Shown here in pieces: positions 32,060 through 46,600 of a stretch of DNA of 64,000 nucleotides. Positions within the stretch are counted from its first letter, which is position 1. Every line of letters begins with the position of its first letter. The notes under the pieces were generated by a model that saw only the letters and a list, made by a program, of their open reading frames with translations, did no database searches and was not told the origin of the DNA. Location: positions 2,232,001 through 2,296,000 of the forward strand of contig CANTUR010000066.1 in the NCBI GenBank assembly GCA_947683625.1, written 5' to 3'. Origin of the DNA: Mallotus nudiflorus. Taxonomy: Eukaryota > Streptophyta > Magnoliopsida > Malpighiales > Euphorbiaceae. The position numbers were made by a program, and so were the translations under genes.

Positions 32060-35000
32060 ACTGTCTAATTTATTAATGAAAATAAAAAATAATAATGTTA
32101 CAAGATAAATTAATGGCTATAGAAAGCCACAAAAGAAACTAGCTGAATTGGTAAAAACCTCTTCCACTATGATCTACACTAATGTTATTTTCACATAAGG
32201 ATGGAGAGGAATCCCACCAATGAACTATGCTTGAAGAGATGCCATGTCAAGCCAATAAGTCAGCGACAGAATTTCCTTATCGAAAAATATGAGACACCCT
32301 GAAGTTAATTTAAGACATAACATGTAAGCATTGAAGCCATTGTTGCATAATTTTCCATGGAACCTGGTTAAAAAGAGTATGGAAAAGATGGACTACATAC
32401 ATGGAGTCACATTCCAATCATAAACAATGCCAGCCCTTTTGCCATGCAATAGTAACTGCATGAATTGTAGCTTTAAGTTTAGCCATGAAAGTGTAGTCTT
32501 ACCCAACACTAAAAAGGAAAGAACCTATTGGAACACCAGTAAAGTTTCCAAAAATTCCACTAAAGCCAGTAGCACCAGGGGAGCCCAAAGCTAAGCCATC
32601 TATATTTGCCTTAATCCAATTAGAAGAAGGTGGCTACCAAGACACAAAAATAATGGATGGTGTGAGTCTAGGAATACCTCAAACCATCAACAACTTAAGA
32701 ATGCGGAAGTCATCTACATTATTTGCCATTTTGCTAACTCGAAAGAAGTCGCATTCTTTGATAGCTTTCCAAACTAAGCACAAAGCAACATGGATGTTTG
32801 GAGCTTCATCTTTAAAAATAGCTAATTTTCTAATTCTCTAAATAATCGAAATGGCACTAACAATGGCTACACACCATAAAGCCATCACTTGCAAGCTAAA
32901 AATACGGCTCATAGCATCGGTAATTAGATTTAGTAAGGAACCATCCAACATTATATGCTTACTAAACAGGTGAGAGATAGAGTTCCATATAGCTAAAGAA
33001 AAATCATACCAAATGAATAAATGTTAATGATATTTATGATGATCAACACATAAAATGTAATTCAATGGGAAGGAAAATCCTTTATTGGCAAGCTGATCAT
33101 TTGTTGGTAAGTAGCCCAGTACTTCCCACCAACAAATTAAAGAATGAGAAGGTGGGAAGAATTCTTTCTAGATGAAAGAATGCCATGGTGTGGGGGGACG
33201 AGAAAATCAAATATGATCATACATCAACTTCATCATTAAAATCCTATTAGCAAAATTAGTCTAAATACAAATATTTGAGTTATGATGAATGACTAAAACT
33301 AATTGAATATTCAATTTTACCATATCATTAGATATATGATCAAGATGCCATGTATTATTGGACATAAAATTCAAAACAGAAGCAAAGAGAGCATGTTGAT
33401 CTTTAGCTTAAATGCCAAGCTGGTCAACAACCAAAAGGACAATCCAAGCATTAGTCCAAAATCTAAGTTAACTATTATTCCTGATGAACCATAATATTTC
33501 TAAGTGAGGACTAAAAAAAGGATACTTAATAGAGAACCAAAGGGAAGATGTAATGTAAGAGATGCAAGGAGGCATAATGGGGTGAGAAATCTTTAGCGGA
33601 GAATAGAGATAGGATAATCTTTAGAAGAAATCACCCTCCAAGCTATTTTACTAAGCATGGCATTATTAAGACAATTAAGTTATTTGATACTGATTCCTCC
33701 CTCTTTGATTAGAAGGCAAGCCATCTTCTAAGGAATAATAATAAGCTTCTTCTTATGAATGGATCTTGTCCAAAAAAATTCTTTATACAACGTTCCATAT
33801 GAGAAAGCAAAAAGCAAGGCCATTTATACACAGAAAATAAATGCAGCAAGGAGCTTGTAATAACTTATTGGATAAGGGTTATTTGGCTAGCCATTGACAA
33901 CATACTGCCTTTTCACTTTGAAAATCGATTGCAAATTCTATTTGCAATTGGCTTAAGCCATTTCTTCCTAAGATCCCCAACAAATAAAGGAACTCCAAGA
34001 CACATAAAATGTAAAAAGCCCTTTTTGGTATTAACCACCTGACGAAGTTGTGCTATACAGTTTTCATTAATAAAAGCTCCAAAAAAGATCTCTGACTTGG
34101 TCCAATTAACAAGCTGACCCAAAATCTATCCATAAACTTCAAAAATGTTATTAATGGCTTTCATATTTTAAAGCGAAGCTTTTCCAAATAAAAGAACATT
34201 ATCAGCATATAAGTAATGAAAAGGAAAAATATTATTTCTTGTTTGAAACATAGGCTTAATAGCACCTTCATCCACTTTAGTAAACATTAATCTACTAAGA
34301 AAATACTTTACCAAGCAAAAACAAAAGGGAGAAAGTGGATCTCCTTGACGTACATCATAAGAGCAGGGAAAACAACCTTTAGCATGCCCATTAATTAAGA
34401 TAAACAATCTGGAAGTAGAGAAAATAGTAAGAATCTAATCTTTAAATTGCAAAGAAAAACCAAAAGATTCCAATACATCAAGAAGAAAATTCCAACCTAC
34501 AATATTGAAAGCTTTTCAAATATCAATTTTAAGAGCCATATTACCTCCAAAGTAGGACTTTAAAAGAAAGTTAACCTTCAGAAGCACTTGCAATACAATC
34601 AGCAATGCATATATTTTTTAAAAATCCAAACTGATGATAAGAGATTATTCAAGAAGCTATATAGGAGAGTCAATCAGCTAGGATCTTAGTAACTACTATC
34701 ATGATAAAGTTGCTAAGAACAATAAGGCAAAAATTCTCAATAACAATAGCATCCATTACCTTTGGAATTAAAATCATAAAACTGGAATTAATTCCTATAA
34801 TGATTATGCCTGTAATGAAAAAACTTCGAATTATAGCACACACTTCTTTACACACCACATCCTAAAAAGATTTATAAAATAAATTAGTGAACCCATTTAG
34901 CCTAGGAGAACTATAAGCATCCATATTCAAAATGGTATTTATGATCTTATCATCTAAAGGACAACTTGTTAAGAAAGAATTATCATAATCATTTACCAAA

Positions 35001-36681
35001 CAAGGCACCACCGATTTAATCAAACTAATATCTGACTAAATAGAAACATCAACTTTAAAAAGGTTGTATAAAAATCTACAACATGTTCATCAATCGCAGC
35101 TTTTTCATCAATTCGTATACTATTTATCATCAAATGATGAATACCATGCCTAGACTTAGTCCAAGAAAATTTTTAATGAAAAAAATGATGTATTGCAGTC
35201 TTCTACAGCTAGCCATTTAACTTGTCTACAATTTTTATAATAAATCTCCTGCTAAGTAAGGTAATTATCCTAAATAGCATGAGCCTCTAACTCCCGCTTG
35301 TAAAGAGCATTGAAAATACCTTTGGAAGAAATTTCCAACTAGATATCTTAAAGAATTGAATTTGCTCAAGAGATATTATCATCCAAATGCCTAAAGATAC
35401 TTCTATTCTAAATTTTAAGTTTAGCCCATAATCTTTTCAACTTTGCACTAAAAAATTACATAGGGTGTAAATTGCCAATGGGAATAGACCATGAATTAGC
35501 AACAAGCTCCCTAAGGCCTGGATAAGAAACCCACATAGATTGAAAGAGGAACCTAAATGGAGGCTTATCACTGAAATCACATTTTAATAGTAATAGGGAT
35601 TAATCCTTTTAGTGTGTTGGCAGTACTAAACAAGAAATAACCTTCTAGAAATTAAAAAAATTATAAATTTACAACAACTCTATCAAGATGACTTTCCACT
35701 CTATGATTATCATGTCTTCCATTTGTCCAAGTGAAAATGGCACTATGAGAATGGATATTCGAGAGAAGACAGTCATAAAGAAATTTACTAAAATCCCCAT
35801 AAGGCCCTATAGTTGGCAATTTTTTAGTTTTTTTATGAGCTCCCGAGACTACATTAAAACCTCTAATAACACACTAAGGGGAATTACAATTATTAAAGAG
35901 TGAAAAAAGATCAAAATAAAGCTCTATATGGCGATTACGCCACACACTACCATAAACCAAAGTTAATCTCTACAAAGAATTAAAAAAGACCTAAACATCT
36001 AAAGTTATATGTTGATCATGAAAATGAATATAAGACACTATAGGGAAGCCATGTCTGCCTAGAATCCATATGAAAGGGAGAGGACGAGCATTAGAAGCAA
36101 TCAATTTAAGTTCAGACTATTCCAATAAGAATTTACAATTGTAGAAAAGGCAACCATGGGCTCCACAATGCAGACAAAGTCAATAGAGTGCTATTTACAA
36201 AAAGAGAATAAATATCTTTAGGTATTAGAATTACCCATGCCTCAATTATTCTAATACAAGCACTATATAAATTCAAGTTATTAGGTTTTCTATGTACTCT
36301 CTTAGAGAGAGTCATTGTAGATTTTTGATGTTTGGGAGATTTTTTCCTCTAAACTGTAGTCCAATCTACTTCTTCCATATCAACCTCACCAGCCTAAGAA
36401 GAAGGAGGATTATCATCCTCTTCAGAATCCTGAACACTGTGATCTTCCTTATCAATTTTAAGATCTGCTTTGTGAGAATCCGTAACCTAATTAGCCATCA
36501 TTTGTTGAAGGGGAAGATTGTTACGAATCAAAGGTGCTTCAGGTATCTGATTTTATTCAAGAGGTCAATCATGAAAATCTAGAATTGGATTGGTAGTTGG
36601 AATAGGACCAAGTAGAGCGATGTTAATAGGTGTTTTTCTTGTTCTAACTATATCAAGCTCATTTTACAACTGTTGAAAGGC
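32060..36681 (-). pseudogene. Plant L1-type LINE, ORF2 (endonuclease, RT, zf-RVT, RNase H), broken
   Basis: Minus-strand order: apurinic-type endonuclease at about 36100-35650 (a VYGSVWRNRHIEL stretch, then FTWTNGRHDNHRVESHLDR); RT with FMILIPKVMDAI at about 34800, KGCFPCSYDVRQGDPLSPFC at about 34380-34320, YLYADNVLLF at about 34210 (the catalytic YADD reads YADN) and a YLGVPL-like CLGVPLFVG block at about 33990; a zf-RVT-like Cys/His region at about 33100; and RNase H starting with WIKANIDGLALGSPGATGFS at about 32620. The 3' end is probably near 32060, where the minus strand has CATTAATAAATTAG. Stops and frame changes are frequent. The 5' portion (ORF1) is displaced to 49429-50400 by the copia insertion. 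Confidence 0.88.
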
Positions 36682-36686
36682 ATTAG

Positions 36687-38830
36687 TGGTAGGAATCAAT
36701 TATGCTACTTAGACATTAAATGCTAAGTAGGGAAAATTTTAAAATTTTGCTCAACATAATCCTTGATCTTATCATGAATTACAATCCTTAGGATCCAATT
36801 TGCAATTTAACACATAGCTAATATACATTAACATGTATAAATACAAAACTTAGGAAATCTAAATTATAGAATACTGACAATTGTCCAAGTGTTTGATGTA
36901 TACCATAATTAATCAATTAAATGGTTGGCTCCTTTGATACAACTCTTGAATTAACTCTTCAAGTCTCCCAAATGTGAGACATCTAGCTTGAAACACCAGA
37001 GATTCACTAATCATGTTCTTACTTTGATTTAGTTAGATGCAAGTAGCCTCTTTCAATGACCCTTTGTAGACTTGCACTAACTTAATCTCCTTGCAAGAAT
37101 ACTAGAGTTTTTTTAGTATATGTTGTTTGCTTTGGTTTTGTGTCTCTATATAAAATTCTCAATTTTTTCCAACCTCAAGAACATTTCTTAAGTTATCTAT
37201 TTATAGGTAGAGAAAAGAAACCGTAATAATGTCATTGCTTACATCACATGTATAACATCATCCATGACATACAACTTGCCATGCAAGTATAAAACTCTTG
37301 ACATTATCCATGACATCATATTAATTTCCATGCAAGTATAAGACTCTTAAAATCATCCAGACATCATATTACTTGCCATGCAAGTATAGAAATCTTGACA
37401 TCATACATAACATCATATTACCTGTGCACCAAGAAGTATGTAGAAAATTAATACATCTCATGTATTATGCCTACATACATTCTCAATAACTTAGATTAAT
37501 CTTTAGTCCAAAACACTTTTGATCCTAGGGCTAAACAATTTAGGCCATTAATCTAAGTAACAACATATATATAATTAATTTAATAATTTAATTAATACCT
37601 TATATTAATTAAGTATAAATTAATTATTAAACCCTTACTTGAATTAAATTGCATGATATGCTAGAATTATTGCTTAAAGCATAAATCCAACTTTATTAAT
37701 CCTAATTAATTGATTAAACTCTTTAATCAATAATTAGATTAATATAAATGGTGATTTAGCAAAGCTCTATTAGGTGTGATTTATTAGGATCATGTATAAT
37801 TGGCAATGAGAAGATAATATCAACACTTGATATTATTTGAAACTCCTTTTTAAGTCTAAATGTGAAAATCCCAAATTATACACATTTAGTTCTCAAAAGT
37901 TGTGAGTGACCCCCATCATTGATATCACAACTACCCAATTAGAAATGAATGCATGTATTGATTAACATGAACCCTTATGGTCATTATTACCATGCACTAA
38001 AATCCTTTCATTAGAAGATCCTAATATAGCCTAGAGTCAAGGTTTAGTCAAACTTTAATAGCCATATCTTATGACCTCATCTCAAGTTCTTCTTGATAAA
38101 ACATAATAAATACTAGAAACACTTTCTAGCAATAAAATTATTTTAGACTATGTTATGTTTGTCTAGGCCAGGAACTTATTCATCAAGAACAAACTTAGAT
38201 AGCATAGGAGCTATCCTAGTTCACTCCAAGTAATAATACCCTTCTTGGTTGAACACTCATCCTTACACTTAACTGACTAGAGCCATCACACGCCATATAC
38301 CCATGTGTGATTAACACAAGTATGTAAGCAGTAATAAAGCCTAACTTCTCAAATGTGGATGACTGTGTCACCTCAAGTTAAAGGACTATATGCAACATTA
38401 TAACCTAGATTATGATTATTGACTATAAGTGAATATCCACACAATCACAAATCTGACATCACACTCAATCCACCCATCACATGAGTATCCACATGTCTAT
38501 TTTGATATCTCATATTAAGTAGCTTGAGACTCACTAGCTCACACCATTAGTATCATATACTAATCAAGGAAAATAGATAGAGATGATAGTCTAATTAATA
38601 TTACCCAAATATTAATTATACAACTATGAACAATTTAAAACATGTGTACAAAATAAATTTGTAACTCATATTATAAACTCTTGATAATAAGTTTATTTAA
38701 CATAATGCCAAGGGGTAAATACTCAAATAAATAAACACTTTATTTTAAAAAAATATTTTATTGCCATAAGAATAATTTACAATGTCAATATACATTTCAA
38801 GAATGGCACTAAGGCACATCTATAGTAACA
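36687..38830 (-). repeat. 3' LTR of the long-LTR copia element (2,144 bp)
   Basis: It begins TGGTAGGAATCAATTATGC and ends CTATAGTAACA on the plus strand. It matches 47334-49423 throughout with scattered substitutions. Its outer TGGT differs from the TGTT of the other copy. Confidence 0.92.
37254..37430. repeat. Tandem repeat of about 48-50 bp within the copia LTR
   Basis: Units contain CATCATCCATGACAT, then CTTGCCATGCAAGTATA. The core CATGCAAGTATA occurs three times (near 37280, 37329 and 37377), followed by a partial unit. The other LTR has only two cores (near 47926 and 47976). Confidence 0.85.
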
Positions 38831-38842
38831 ATCTCCTACTAG
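38831..38842 (-). promoter_or_regulatory. Polypurine tract of the long-LTR copia element
   Basis: The minus strand reads GCTAGTAGGAGAT directly before the LTR start TGTTACTATAG. It is short but correctly placed. Confidence 0.65.
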
Positions 38843-38844
38843 CA

Positions 38845-41800
38845 CTAGGGCCATTCACTACAATATTTAAGACATATCTTCTCAAGATGACGGTTTAATT
38901 GTAACTGAATAAGCACCTTAGTTAATGGATCAACCATATTATCAGCTGAAGCTACCTTTTGCATGATGATGTCGCCTTTTCTAATAAGTTCTTTGATAAT
39001 ATAGAAACGTCTTTTTATGTGTTTGGATTTTTTATGAGACCTCAGTTCCTTTGCAAAAGCAATGGCTCCATTATTGTCACAATAGAGAGGAATTAGGGAC
39101 TCAATGAAAGGAACAACTTTTAGTTCAGTAATGAACTTCTTAATCCAAACAACTTCTTTAATGGCATATGATGAAGCTATATACTCAGCTTCTATAATGG
39201 AATCAGCAATGACACATTGCTTAGAACTTTTCCAGCTCACTACACTACCATTACAGATAAAAACAAACCTAGAGATAGGCTTTCTATCATCGATATTTGA
39301 TTGAAAATCAAAATCTATGAAACCATCTATCTATAGATCACCTCCTCCATAAGTTAATACCAAATCTTTAGTCCTTCTTAAGTACTTAAAGATTGCCTTA
39401 ATAGCTATCCAGTGTTCCAAATATAGTTTGGATTATAACATGTTAATCATACTAATAGCACAGACAATATCAAGCCTTGTACATAACATAACATACATTA
39501 AGCTTCCTATAGCTGAAGCATAAGGAAATTTAGCCATTTACTCCATTTCCTCGAGTGTTTTAGGTGACATACCCTTGGATAAATGGACACCATGCCTAAA
39601 TGGTAACAATCCTCTCTTGGAATCAAGCATGTTGAACCTCTTCAACACCTTTTCCAAGTAAAGACTTGGAATAAACTTATCATTCTTTTCAATTTATATC
39701 TATAGACTCAAATGCTAAGAATATAGGTAGCTTCCCCTAAGTCTTTCATGGAGAAAGATTTACATAGCCATAGTTTCATATTTGTAAGCATGCCAACATC
39801 ATTCCTAATTAATAAAATATCATCCCTATATAATGCTAGGAAAGCAAGTTAGCTCCCACTAACCTTTTTGTACACATAAGGCTCATTTTCATTTTTGATA
39901 AAACTAATTTATCAAAACGATGATTCCAACTCTTTGAAGCTTGCTTTAGACTATAAATAGATCTATTAAGATTGCACACTTTGGAACTTTCCTTAGATTC
40001 ATAACCTTTAGGTTGTTCCATATAAATCTCTTCCTCAACAAAACCATTGAGAAAAGTAGTTTTGACATCCATTTGCCAAATCTCATGGTCATAGTGTGCA
40101 ATAATGGCAAGAAGTATCCGAATGGATTTAAGCATGGCAACTAGCGAGAAGGTCTCCTAATAGTTGGCCCTTTACCTTTGGCGAAACCCTTTTGCTACAA
40201 GCTTTGCTTTGTAGGTATCAACCTTTCCATTTGCACTAATTTTTCTCTTGATGATCCATTTACAACCTACATGTATGATACCTTTAGGTGGATCAACAAG
40301 TGTCCAGACTTGATTTACATATATGGAATCCATTTTGGTTTTCATTGCTTCAAGCCATTTAGAAGAATCTTTATCTCATAAAGCCTCTTCAAATGTTATA
40401 GGATCATCATCATGATTATCTTCTTTATGCATATGCAACTCTTGCATATCATGCAAAAAATCCTATCTCTCTGATGGATGAGATACCCCACTTGACTTTC
40501 TAAGAGTTGGTGTGATGATATTTTCAATGGGATTAGACTCTTAGGATTAATTTATATTCATTTGATCAACTTGATTGGCATTTTTAGAAGACTCTTCTTT
40601 GAATGTTATATTCCTTCCTTTACCACCTTCTTGAAGAAACTCTTTCTGAAGAAACATGGCATCTCTTCTTACAACAACAACTTGCTCAGTAGAAAGATAG
40701 AAATAATATCTCAAACTATCTTTATGATATACAATAAATTTGTCTTGAATTAACCTTGCATCTAATTTATCTATTTTTAACCTTTTAATGTAGGTTGGAC
40801 ATCCTCAAATCTTAATATGCTTGAGACTTAGTGCCTTACCATGTTATATCTCATATGGTGTGGTAGAAACAAACTTAGATGGAATGCAGTTTAATATGTA
40901 AATGACAGTTTGCAATGTAAAACCCCAAAAGAAAGTAGGCAAATATGTATAACTCATTATTGATTGAACCACATCTAATAGAGTTCAATTCCTCCTTTTG
41001 GACACACCATTGAGTTGAGGTGTGCTGGGTGGAGTTAGTTATGATATAATTCCATGTTCCTTAAGGAACTCCATGAATTAGGTACTTAAGTATTCACCTC
41101 CTCAATCTGATTGAAGGATTTTAATACTTTTCCCCATTTAGTTCTCTACTTGGACTTTCAATTCCTTGAACTTTTGAAAGGATTCACTTTTATGTTTCAT
41201 CAAATACAAATGTCTAGACCTTGATAGATCATCTATAAAGGTAATAAAGTAGTAGAACCTGCCTCTTACCATTTGGTTGAATGGCCCATATACATCTTTA
41301 TGTATAATTTCCAAAATTTCTTTAGCTCTTTCCATTTGTCCAACAAATGGTGACCATGTCATCTTGCCTTGGATAAAAGCCTCATAAGTTGGATTGGATG
41401 CAGATTCAAGATTACTCTAAATTCCCATCCTTTCCAACTTTATGATTATATCATCCACAATGTGACGTAAACATAAGTGTCATAGATATTTTGAATTAAA
41501 GGCATTATCAATTAGCATTGTATTCATAACATTCATATCAATTGGATAATGATTGTTATTGGATTTATTATTAACATAATAAAGACCATGTAATACATAA
41601 CCTATGCCAACTATCTCATTATCAAAATAGATAGTACATACATATCTTTGAAATAAAAACTTATAACCTTTTATAGTCATACTAGAAATAGAGATGATGT
41701 TCTTATAAGCATTAAGTATATATAAAACATTGTCCAACTATAAAACATGGTTATACAAGTCAATAGAGGTGGTTCCTATAGCTTTAGTAGCAACAATTGC

Positions 41801-42855
41801 TCCATCTCCAAGCTTTAAAGTCATTGCATTTGACTCCAACTGTCTTTCAATTACTAGATCCTACAATGAAGAACATATATGAGAACTAGCACAAGTATCC
41901 AATACCCATGCCTGAGGTCTTAGAACATTTATAAACAAATAAATTAGAGAAAGTCTCACCTTCTCCAATCTTGTCCTTTCCTTTAGTTTGAAGATACTTA
42001 AGGAACTTTGGACAATTTCTTTTCCAATGTCCCTCTCCATAAAAAAGAAACACTTTCCCTTATTGGTGTTCTCAACCTTCTCTTTGCCTTTATTCTTTTT
42101 CACACCTCCCAAAGCTTTAAGAACTTTTCCCTTAGCTTTCTTGCTTTTATTGCCCTTACCCTTTTTAGTCCTACTAGAAAAGGCAACCAAATTCCTATCC
42201 TTCCCTTTCTCATTGTGAATAGCCTTTTGGGCCTTCACAAGCATGTTTAATAGTTCCGCAAGGGTACACTCAATCTTGTTAATATGGAAATTTATAATAG
42301 ATTGCCCAAATGAGTCCGAAAGGGATTGCAAGATCAAATATATTTGAAGTTGAGCATCCATTTTGAAATCTAGGCTCTCAAGTTCCTCAATAGAATGAAT
42401 TATAGAATTTATGTGTGCTCTAATATCATCACCTTCCTTCAATTTATCGTGAAAAAGCCGCTTAGATATCTCATATCTAGCAGTCCCACTTTGTTCACCA
42501 AACAACTATTATAGGTGAAGTAGGATTTGCATTAGTGTACTTCTCATGTTGCCTATGAATTTCATTGCTCATACAAGCCTATATAATGGAATGTGTTTGC
42601 ATATCATCATCTTTCCATTTTACAAGAGTGTTATGTTCCTCCTGGGAAACATTAGGTGGAAGGGGTCTAAAAGGACTTTGTTCTAAAACATACAATATGC
42701 ATTCAAAGGCCAAAAAAACTTTTAGATTACGAAGCCAATCAACAAGATTGGGCCCAACGAGTCTATTGTTATCAAGAATGATGCCCAATGGGTTTAAGGA
42801 TATTGTATTATTAAATTACTACAAAAGCATAACAAGATTGATTAGTTCCATGACA
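38845..42855 (-). pseudogene. Copia gag-pol polyprotein (long-LTR element), broken
   Basis: Minus-strand order: an N-terminal gag segment at 42788-42579 (LDNNRLVGPNLVDWLRNLKV), UBN2-type gag at 42505-41990 with a lysine-rich tail in place of a clear zinc knuckle, protease with WVLDTCASSHIC at about 41900 (DTCA in place of DTGA), GAG-pre-integrase at about 41700-41450, integrase with IHKDVYGPF near 41290 and FIDDLSRSRHLYLMKHKSE, RT with a MDVKTTFLNG stretch at about 40060 and a catalytic site reading YRDD near 39820, and RNase H with CDNNGAIAFAKE at about 39075, ending at 38845. It is interrupted by many stops and frame changes. The RT site change (usual YVDD) and the protease change are consistent with decay. 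Confidence 0.88.
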
Positions 42856-43660
42856 TTGTAATAATACCATTAGATTTGGCTTTTAATCACAATGGCCTCC
42901 CTCTAACTTGGTGAATTCTACACTTTCAAAGTAGAAAACAAAAATCCCTTATTGGATGGATTTCTAGTGGGTGATGAAGTTCTTAATGAGTTACTAATAT
43001 TCCTTAGGTACATATTGCCATTCTTGGAATATTGGTTCTCATCAAGTGAACAACTCTTGTTCATCACATCTCATGTGAGATATCATCAATCTAGCTCCTA
43101 ATGTTACAGGCCTCAGACACACATTGCCATTCTTGGACTTTGGCATTAGTTAAGTCCACACCATTGGATCAATAAAGTGTATAGACTTGAACACTACATA
43201 CCTTAGGTACGCCTATTTGCCATTCTTGGCATATAGTGTGTTTATACACCCACAACATCTCATGCTTAATAATAACACTATAAGAATCTCTTAGGACTTA
43301 TGCACATCCCTATGTATCCATACCTGATGCACATAATCCTAAAACCATGCAAGTTAGTGCTCTAATGGAAAGCCTAGACCTAAATTTGCTTAGAAGATTA
43401 TTGGGTCTTTAATTTTAGGTCTCACTTTGCACATTAGCCATTTTTCATTGCATATATTACATATATACATTGCATGGCATTTTTTACACATATACATATC
43501 ACATATGTATGTAGCATGCTTCAACATATATATCACTATATACATAGAACATGCAAAATGAATGCACAAATAAGGAGAGATTATGGGCCTCTCTTAAGCC
43601 CATTCTAACTTTTAGAATAAAATGGGCCTTGTCTCTTTAGGATTTAACACCATGGGCTTA
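42856..43660 (-). other. Leader region of the long-LTR copia element, first part
   Basis: This lies between gag and the solo LTR; the remainder is at 46918-47320. It is noncoding. The phrase TTGCCATTCTTGG appears three times, near 43015, 43125 and 43215, about 90-110 bp apart, each time near a CTTAGGTAC- or CATCTCA-like context, suggesting old tandem units. Confidence 0.5.
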
Positions 43661-43665
43661 AGAAT

Positions 43666-46600
43666 TGTAATATCCCGTGTTTTTAAATATTTTAATACTG
43701 CATCGGGATATGCAGTGTTAATAATTTTGTATATAATTATGATATTTTTACGAGTTGATATGTATTTAAAACTTATTTTAATTATTGTATATTATTTTAA
43801 GTGTTTTACGTAAAATTTTCCCAGGACTTGCATTTTTGGGGAAATTTTTACATAAATTATTTATTATTAATTATATTAAATAGATTTTCGGACTTGCATG
43901 AACTCATATATATTTTTAAAGTATTAAATAACCTATATATGTGCACTTATTTATTTAATTAGGGTTTAATTAATTACCCTAATATTTTATTATTTATTAT
44001 TAGTTTTAATATTATTTAAATATTTTTTTTAGTGTATCAAATTTAAAATATTAAATTATATGTGTGTGGTGTATATTTAATGTGTGTGATTTTATATTAT
44101 TTTAATATATAGTGTAAAGTATATATATATACATATACATTTAATATTAAAACAAAAAAAATAAAGTTTGGTTTATTTACAAAAATTGCCATCGTCTTCA
44201 TCTTCAACCCGCGCGCGTCTCCCTCGCCATCACCGTCGTCTGTCATGTCGTTCCCTTGTTGTCGGTGTGCCTCCCGGAGTGCCACCTCCTTCCTCTAGCC
44301 GTTCCGCCACCTTTCCTTCTCTTCTCCGGCGCCGTTTGCCTCTGTCATCGCAAGAAAGCCGAGAGTTTGCATTTTCTTCTTCCCTTGCGATTTCGACCAC
44401 CGTTTTCGACACCGCTGGTCTCTTTCTTCTCCTTGAGCTCCGGTGAGTGTGATTTCAGGCTTTGTTTCACTTAAAATGGTCTTGATTTGCTTAGGTTTCG
44501 ATTTTGGTAATTCAGCCATTTTAGGGTTCTTGATTTTTTTAAACTTCGAATTGATTGATTCATGAAAAATTTCTCAACAAATGTTGTTCCCCTTAGCTTA
44601 ATCTACATGTGTGAATTTTTTTAGAATTTTTAGAGATTATTTTGATTTTTGGGTATTTTTGAATATTTTATTATTATTTTCTAATTTTCGGAAATTAATT
44701 AATTAAATTATGAAATTGTGTTTTATGATAAATATAGGTGTTTAAATGAATTATAGAAATTTATTTGGAATTTTTATGAATTTCTATGTGTTTATTTTGA
44801 ATTTATTTAGGTTTATGTATTTTTGAAAAATAGGGTTAATTGTGTTTTTAATTGAAATTAATTAGTTAACTGAGTTTAATTATTGATATTATTGATAAAT
44901 ATGTGGAGAAAATTAATTTTGGATAATTATACTATTTTTGGTGAATTTTTGAATGAATTTTAGTATATTTACATATATAGGGGTATTTTGGTAATTTTTC
45001 CATAAATTGACTAAAAATGTAATTAAATTGGTTTTAATAGTTATTTAAGGTATAAAAATGATTTCTACAAATTATTTAGTATTTTTAACTGATTAAAACT
45101 ATTTTTCATGAATTATTTTCAAATTATATATATAATATACAATTTTTCTAAATAAATGAGTTTTTATCGGTTTTTAATGTGTTTCAGGGTTAGTTATGTA
45201 ATTTCTACTTATAAAATGTATTTCTGTGATATAAGGGCATTTTTGGTATTTTCATAGTTGTTCTGTGAATTGTGGATCCCGGTCGGTAGACTATAGTTTG
45301 GAGTCCGACCGAGGGGTTGTGGATTTATTTCTGTGTTTGTTTTCGAAGTGTGTTTCTTTGCAGGGCTCACTCTACTCTTTGAGTAGAGAGATGTCCATTT
45401 TACAGGGGAGGTTCTACCGAATTTTTGATAGAATTCTCGTAAAATGTGATATCCGGTCGAACCCTAATTCTGATTCTGTGTCCAATATTCTAGATCGAGT
45501 TTCTAGGATTTTCTGTTAGGTTTATTCTGATGTCTGTTATTTATTGTTTGTTTAGTTACACCGAGACCGAGGCCTAGTGGACCAGGCCCATCGGACCCAT
45601 CTCGAGGAGCGCACTAAGTGTGAGTTACTATTCTATATATATATGTTTAGGGTGCATGATTTAGAAATGTATGTTTTATTTTGATTAATTATGCATAAAT
45701 AAATCAATTAGTATTTAAGTTTATTTTTAGTTTATATTCGGTATATTTTGGTATATTTTAAACTATAGGCATGTCTTATTAATGAATTATGCTTAAAATG
45801 TTTTTGAATATATTTTTAGCTTATTTTGTAATTATATTGGATTTATTTGACGTATATATACTCAAAATATACCTGGTTTATTTTTGGTATATTTCTAGTA
45901 TATATATGGTTTATGTTGCTATTTTATTCAATTCATGCATCATTTACTTTTACGAATGTATGTTTTATATTTCAATGAAGGATATCAATAGAACATGCTA
46001 CTTAGTGGGCAGCACTAGGACCGAGTACGTACCGGTACACTTATAGCATTTAGGCTATATTACTAACCATTTGTGGATATTGATTGGATATGATTATTTG
46101 ATGTGTGATATGATTTGGGAGTGTGATTGCTGAAGCTCGGTTGACCAAGTGTCTCGGGGCCAATCATACTGACAGTCAGACTGCTGGAGCTCGGTTGACT
46201 TAGTGTCTCAGGGCCAGTCTACTGTCCAAATGGAACAAGTGATTATATATTGGAATAAGTGAGCCTGTATGGCTAGAGTGTTGTCTAACATTATTTTGAG
46301 GTTTCGATTTTCTAGGGTTCTATTTGATCCTTCATAAACAGTGATTTTCAATAAAAATATATAAAATGATTTTATTGCATCTGTGTGTATTTGCTTGTAT
46401 ATATATACATATTATATATATACTTTTCATTGTGTGCATTGGCATTTAGTATGCATGTATATATATTATAGTAATCCACTCAGTGAGGTCTAACTCCCCT
46501 CTGTTGACCATTTTTCAGGAGAGTCATTATCTTCAGACCTCAGTAGCAGGCCTGTACGCCGGATTTCTTTCACCCCGGCTTTTTTATGTAAACTGCATAT

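Noticed and set aside
44168..44519. Overlapping open frames on both strands in the solo LTR, rich in Ser, Pro and Arg
   Set aside because: Both strands are open because the GC-rich block lacks stops. No family resemblance, and no counterpart in the other LTRs.
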